DNA of 35,244 nt from Acidobacteriota bacterium (GTDB taxonomy: Bacteria; Acidobacteriota; Terriglobia; Acidiferrales; UBA7541). A model generated the notes under the pieces. The model was not told the origin of the DNA and did no database searches. It was given only the letters and a program-made list of their open reading frames with translations. The position numbers and the translations under genes were made by a program. Below, piece by piece: positions 30,876 to 35,244 of the stretch (positions are counted from its first letter, which is position 1; every line of letters starts with the position of its first letter). The stretch lies in NCBI GenBank assembly GCA_003225315.1, contig QHZD01000007.1:1-35244 (forward strand), written 5' to 3'.

Positions 30876-33253
30876 CGTGAGTTGTTCTCCGTACGGTCGG
30901 TTTCTTCCAGTTTGCACATTTCCAGAAGTGCCATCAAAAAAGATAGCGTCGATTCCGCACCCTGGTTTTCATTGGCTCGATCCGGATGCAAACCGTCTCG
31001 ACATCCGCCGGTCGTGTGATCGTAGAGGGCGATCTGCAAGTCGTTATCTCCTAGGAACCAATTGAAAGCGGACCAGGCCTCTTTCCTCCAACGGCTTTTT
31101 CCGGTAGCGCGATACGCCTGCAAGCAAGCCGATACGACGGCACATGCTTCGACCGGTTGTTGATCGAAGCGCGCTTTTTCCGTTTTCCGCGAATAGAAGC
31201 CATGTGACCCGATAGGCACAAAATGACCCTTTATTTCGCAACGCTGAATCGTCCCCAGCCAATCCAGCGCTCTAAGTCCGGCTGAAATCATCTCGTCGTT
31301 GCCGCCGCGCATTCCCGCGCGAATCAAAGCCTGTGGCAGGCGGGCATTGGAGTAAGCAAGGCCGTATTCAAACCAATTCCAGGCCGTCGAATGTACCGCG
31401 CGATAGGAATTTAGAAGGCGATTCGCAAGTTCATCCGCCGCGCCAAGAGCTGCGCGATCCCCAGGGAAGGAATCGAGATATTCATGAAGCCCCAGCAAGG
31501 CGAAAGCGCACGCGCGCGGACTTTTAAACTCAACGGCGGCGGGAATCGCCAGCTCGAAGAGACGACCCGCAGCTCCACGCAACCCAGCATCCTTGGATCG
31601 GCCGAGAACGGTTCCCAATCCCCATAGGGCGCGGCCATGGCTGTCTTCCGAGCCTTCCGGTTCCTGCCATTGGCGTTCATAGCTGAGGCAGTTCCTAAAT
31701 CTCTTGGTCGTCGGGTCAAATGCCAGCCATAAAAAAGCCAAATAACGAGCGGCGAGGTCCGACGAACCGGCTGGAATACGGCTTCCCAATTCTTCCAGCA
31801 GAATCGCGACGATGAGCGCGCGCGCATTGTCATCCGTCGAATATCCTTCCGGATAGTTTGGCACCGTGAATACTGCGTGCTCTGCAATTCCAGTTTGGTC
31901 AGTCATCCGCTGCAGATGATCCAGCTTTACGGCCGGAAGACGGTCGAGAACCTTTTCCGTGTTTTGCGCCGAAAATGTGGCGCGTGGATTCCGCAAGCGC
32001 TCGTTGTACACGCGTTCAAAGCTCCCCATGTATTGTTGAGCCACGCGATCCCAAACCATGTTCCTCGAATAGAGGTACGCACGTTTCCTCATGGCGTGGC
32101 GCGCAGTGCCATTGTCCAATAGCTCGATCGTTTTTTCGGCAATCGCCTGTGGATCGTCGAAGGGAACAAGCACGCCGCGTTGGTCGTCCAACAGCTCGAT
32201 CGCGTGCAGATACGGAGTGGAGATGATCGCTTTTCCCGCGCTCAAGGCATAGGCAAGTGTTCCCGAAACGACTTGTCCTTTGTGCTTGTAAGGCGTGATG
32301 TAAATATCTGCTCCGCCGATCAGTTCCACTAGCTCTCTAGGACTGACGAACCGGTTACGAAAAATCACGCTGTCCTGGACCCCGAGTTCCTTCGCTAGGT
32401 TCTGCAAGTACAGCCGGTATTTGTCGCCTTCTCGTCGGAGAATATGCGGGTGCGTCACGCCGGAAATCATGTAAACAACATTGCTGTGCCGCGACAGAAT
32501 GCTCGGCAACGCTTGGATTACGTTTTCGATGCCCTTGTTTGGAGAAAGCAGGCCGAACGTGAGCAACACATCTTTTCCTTCGGTTCCGAAGGCATCCTTG
32601 AAGAAACTGGAATCGGTAAACGGCAGATCGGGAATCCCGTGGGGGATGAGATCGATTTTGTCAGGAGAGACGTGAAACACTTCTTTCAGGATGTCGGCGG
32701 ATTGCTGGCTCATGACAATGAGACGATCCGACAAAGTCGCAATTTCCGCCATCACCGTGCGTTGATCGATGTTGGGCTCGCGAAGGACCGTGTGCAACGT
32801 CGTGACCACGGGCATCTGAAGGCGGCGTAGAAGTTCTAAAATGTGGGCGCCGGCCGGACCGCCGAAGATTCCATACTCATGCTGCAGACAAACCAAATCG
32901 ATGTTGCTGAAATTCAGGAAGTCCGCAGCCTGCCGGTATGACGCCAGGTTATCTTCGGAAAGCTCGAATCGCACTCGTGCAGGGTAACTGTAGCCTTCTC
33001 CGGTATCGTTGACTGGTAACGCCAGAAGCTCCGTCGCGCCATATTCAGCGTGGATCGCATCGCATAGGTCTGTCGTGAATGTCGCAATCCCGCACTTCCG
33101 CGGAAGATAATTCCCGACGATGGCGACTCGACTTGGAAGCGCCGGTCGCGGTTGCATTGGCGTGAGTGCTGGTGTCTCCTCCTCAATCGTGAGGGGGCTA
33201 AGATCAATACGGGCCACGGTCTCTACTAGGGACATTGTCTTTGGCAACGGCAT
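30872..33253 (-). CDS. Two-domain GT4 glycosyltransferase with C-terminal helical barrel
   Basis: About 793 residues from the ATG at 33253 (AAGGAA upstream; the frame extends to 33325). The N-terminal half is a GT-B GT4 enzyme: VGNYLPRKCGIATFTTDLCD, HGIPDLPFTDSSFF, TFGLLSPNKGIENVIQALPS and ITPYKHKGQVVSGTLAYALS AGKAIIST. The C-terminal ~370 residues are helical repeats with NYPEGYSTDDNARALIVAIL, RALWGLGTVLGRSKDAGLRG and KARFDQQPVEACAVVSACLQ, resembling an (alpha/alpha)6 barrel of carbohydrate enzymes. It is the first gene of a coupled pair with GH130. A mannosyltransferase role fits the partner. Confidence 0.88.
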   Translation of the reverse strand: MPLPKTMSLVETVARIDLSPLTIEEETPALTPMQPRPALPSRVAIVGNYLPRKCGIATFTTDLCDAIHAEYGATELLALPVNDTGEGYSYPARVRFELSEDNLASYRQAADFLNFSNIDLVCLQHEYGIFGGPAGAHILELLRRLQMPVVTTLHTVLREPNIDQRTVMAEIATLSDRLIVMSQQSADILKEVFHVSPDKIDLIPHGIPDLPFTDSSFFKDAFGTEGKDVLLTFGLLSPNKGIENVIQALPSILSRHSNVVYMISGVTHPHILRREGDKYRLYLQNLAKELGVQDSVIFRNRFVSPRELVELIGGADIYITPYKHKGQVVSGTLAYALSAGKAIISTPYLHAIELLDDQRGVLVPFDDPQAIAEKTIELLDNGTARHAMRKRAYLYSRNMVWDRVAQQYMGSFERVYNERLRNPRATFSAQNTEKVLDRLPAVKLDHLQRMTDQTGIAEHAVFTVPNYPEGYSTDDNARALIVAILLEELGSRIPAGSSDLAARYLAFLWLAFDPTTKRFRNCLSYERQWQEPEGSEDSHGRALWGLGTVLGRSKDAGLRGAAGRLFELAIPAAVEFKSPRACAFALLGLHEYLDSFPGDRAALGAADELANRLLNSYRAVHSTAWNWFEYGLAYSNARLPQALIRAGMRGGNDEMISAGLRALDWLGTIQRCEIKGHFVPIGSHGFYSRKTEKARFDQQPVEACAVVSACLQAYRATGKSRWRKEAWSAFNWFLGDNDLQIALYDHTTGGCRDGLHPDRANENQGAESTLSFLMALLEMCKLEETDRTENNSR

Positions 33254-33499
33254 TTCCTTTGTTATCTCCTTGCCACGCCGATCAACTCCAGAAAGGCGAG
33301 AAGGCGATACGCGGTTCTCTCGCAATATGACAACCCGGTGAAGCCGCCGATTCCTCGGTTGCGCTTCACGACCGAGCTGTTTCCACGAAAAAACGCATAT
33401 GGCTTAACCTGCGATTAGATTTCTTGTTTAGCAGCATCTGAACCCACAGCCCAAGTGCCGCAAACGGCCCAACGGCCGAGGCCAAGGGAACTACTGGGA

Positions 33500-35125
<1,626 letters not shown>

Positions 35126-35184
35126 TCACCCTCCCGGGTGATTGAACACTTCTGCCCGTCCGAAATCTTCGGTACGGGTGAAAC

Positions 35185-35244
35185 CTACTTCTTGCCGGAT
35201 GCCGCTTTGGCGATTCCGCTGACTTTCACCAGGATTTCCTCCTC
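35185..35244 (-). CDS. groES: GroES C-terminal end (partial)
   Basis: Only the last 19 codons and the stop are in the window: EEEILVKVSGIAKAASGKK. The E-E-x-I-L-x-x-V motif matches the C-terminal strand of the 10-kDa chaperonin, and the position directly upstream of groEL on the same strand supports the call. The basic tail after the strand is slightly longer than in the E. coli protein. The promoter and any CIRCE element lie outside the window. Confidence 0.8.
   Translation of the reverse strand, partial: EEEILVKVSGIAKAASGKK

Overview
The window looks like a chromosomal segment of an Acidobacteriota (Terriglobia-like) bacterium. The main pointers are a very large Oar-type TonB-dependent receptor with an N-terminal carboxypeptidase-regulatory-like domain, an ECF sigma factor coupled to a zinc-finger/RskA-like anti-sigma factor, a GT4-GH130 carbohydrate operon and several small membrane/helix-turn-helix families. 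This assignment is inference from gene content. No rRNA, tRNA or CRISPR array was seen.

Layout. (1) 1-1285, minus strand: the start of a winged-helix-like protein cut by the window edge, then a small XRE regulator overlapping a four-helix membrane protein. (2) 1724-3760, plus strand: an unusual operon with a 56-residue exported, proline-rich peptide, a hairpin terminator/attenuator, a 7-helix membrane protein and two further genes joined by ATGA overlaps. (3) 3669-5478, minus strand: two paralogous XRE regulators with S24-like C-terminal domains. (4) 6129-17104, plus strand: a lasso-peptide gene cluster. It holds a PqqD-like leader-binding protein (RRE), an AraC-type HTH protein, an ABC exporter, a GT4 glycosyltransferase overlapping a second PqqD-like RRE, a transglutaminase-like leader peptidase (B2), two tandem asparagine-synthetase-like cyclases (C1 and C2) and, last, a 49-residue precursor gene. 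A strong hairpin terminator follows. (5) 17160-25015, minus strand: the matching uptake/degradation/signalling arm. In transcription order this is ECF sigma factor, anti-sigma factor, Oar-like TonB-dependent receptor and a secreted S9-family serine peptidase that fits a lasso-peptide isopeptidase. (6) 25644-29828: an accessory region with a ribbon-helix-helix protein, an orphan sigma-region-2-like protein, an excisionase-like HTH, a PilZ-like protein, a tyrosine recombinase with a partner ORF, several strong inverted repeats and a zinc-ribbon protein. (7) 29862-35244, minus strand: groES (end only), groEL, a two-domain GT4 protein and a GH130 protein.

How it fits together. I propose that the precursor is recognised through its YxxPxL leader motif by one or both RREs, cut by B2 and closed by C1 and/or C2 into an 8-residue macrolactam between Gly26 and Asp33. 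It may be glycosylated by the GT4 enzyme and is exported by the ABC transporter. The convergent minus-strand genes would sense and import the peptide through the receptor and linearise it with the periplasmic isopeptidase. Doubled cyclases, doubled RREs, a glycosyltransferase and a precursor without the usual Thr at leader position -2 make this an atypical lasso system and the most interesting part of the window. The nearby recombinase and repeats are compatible with horizontal movement.
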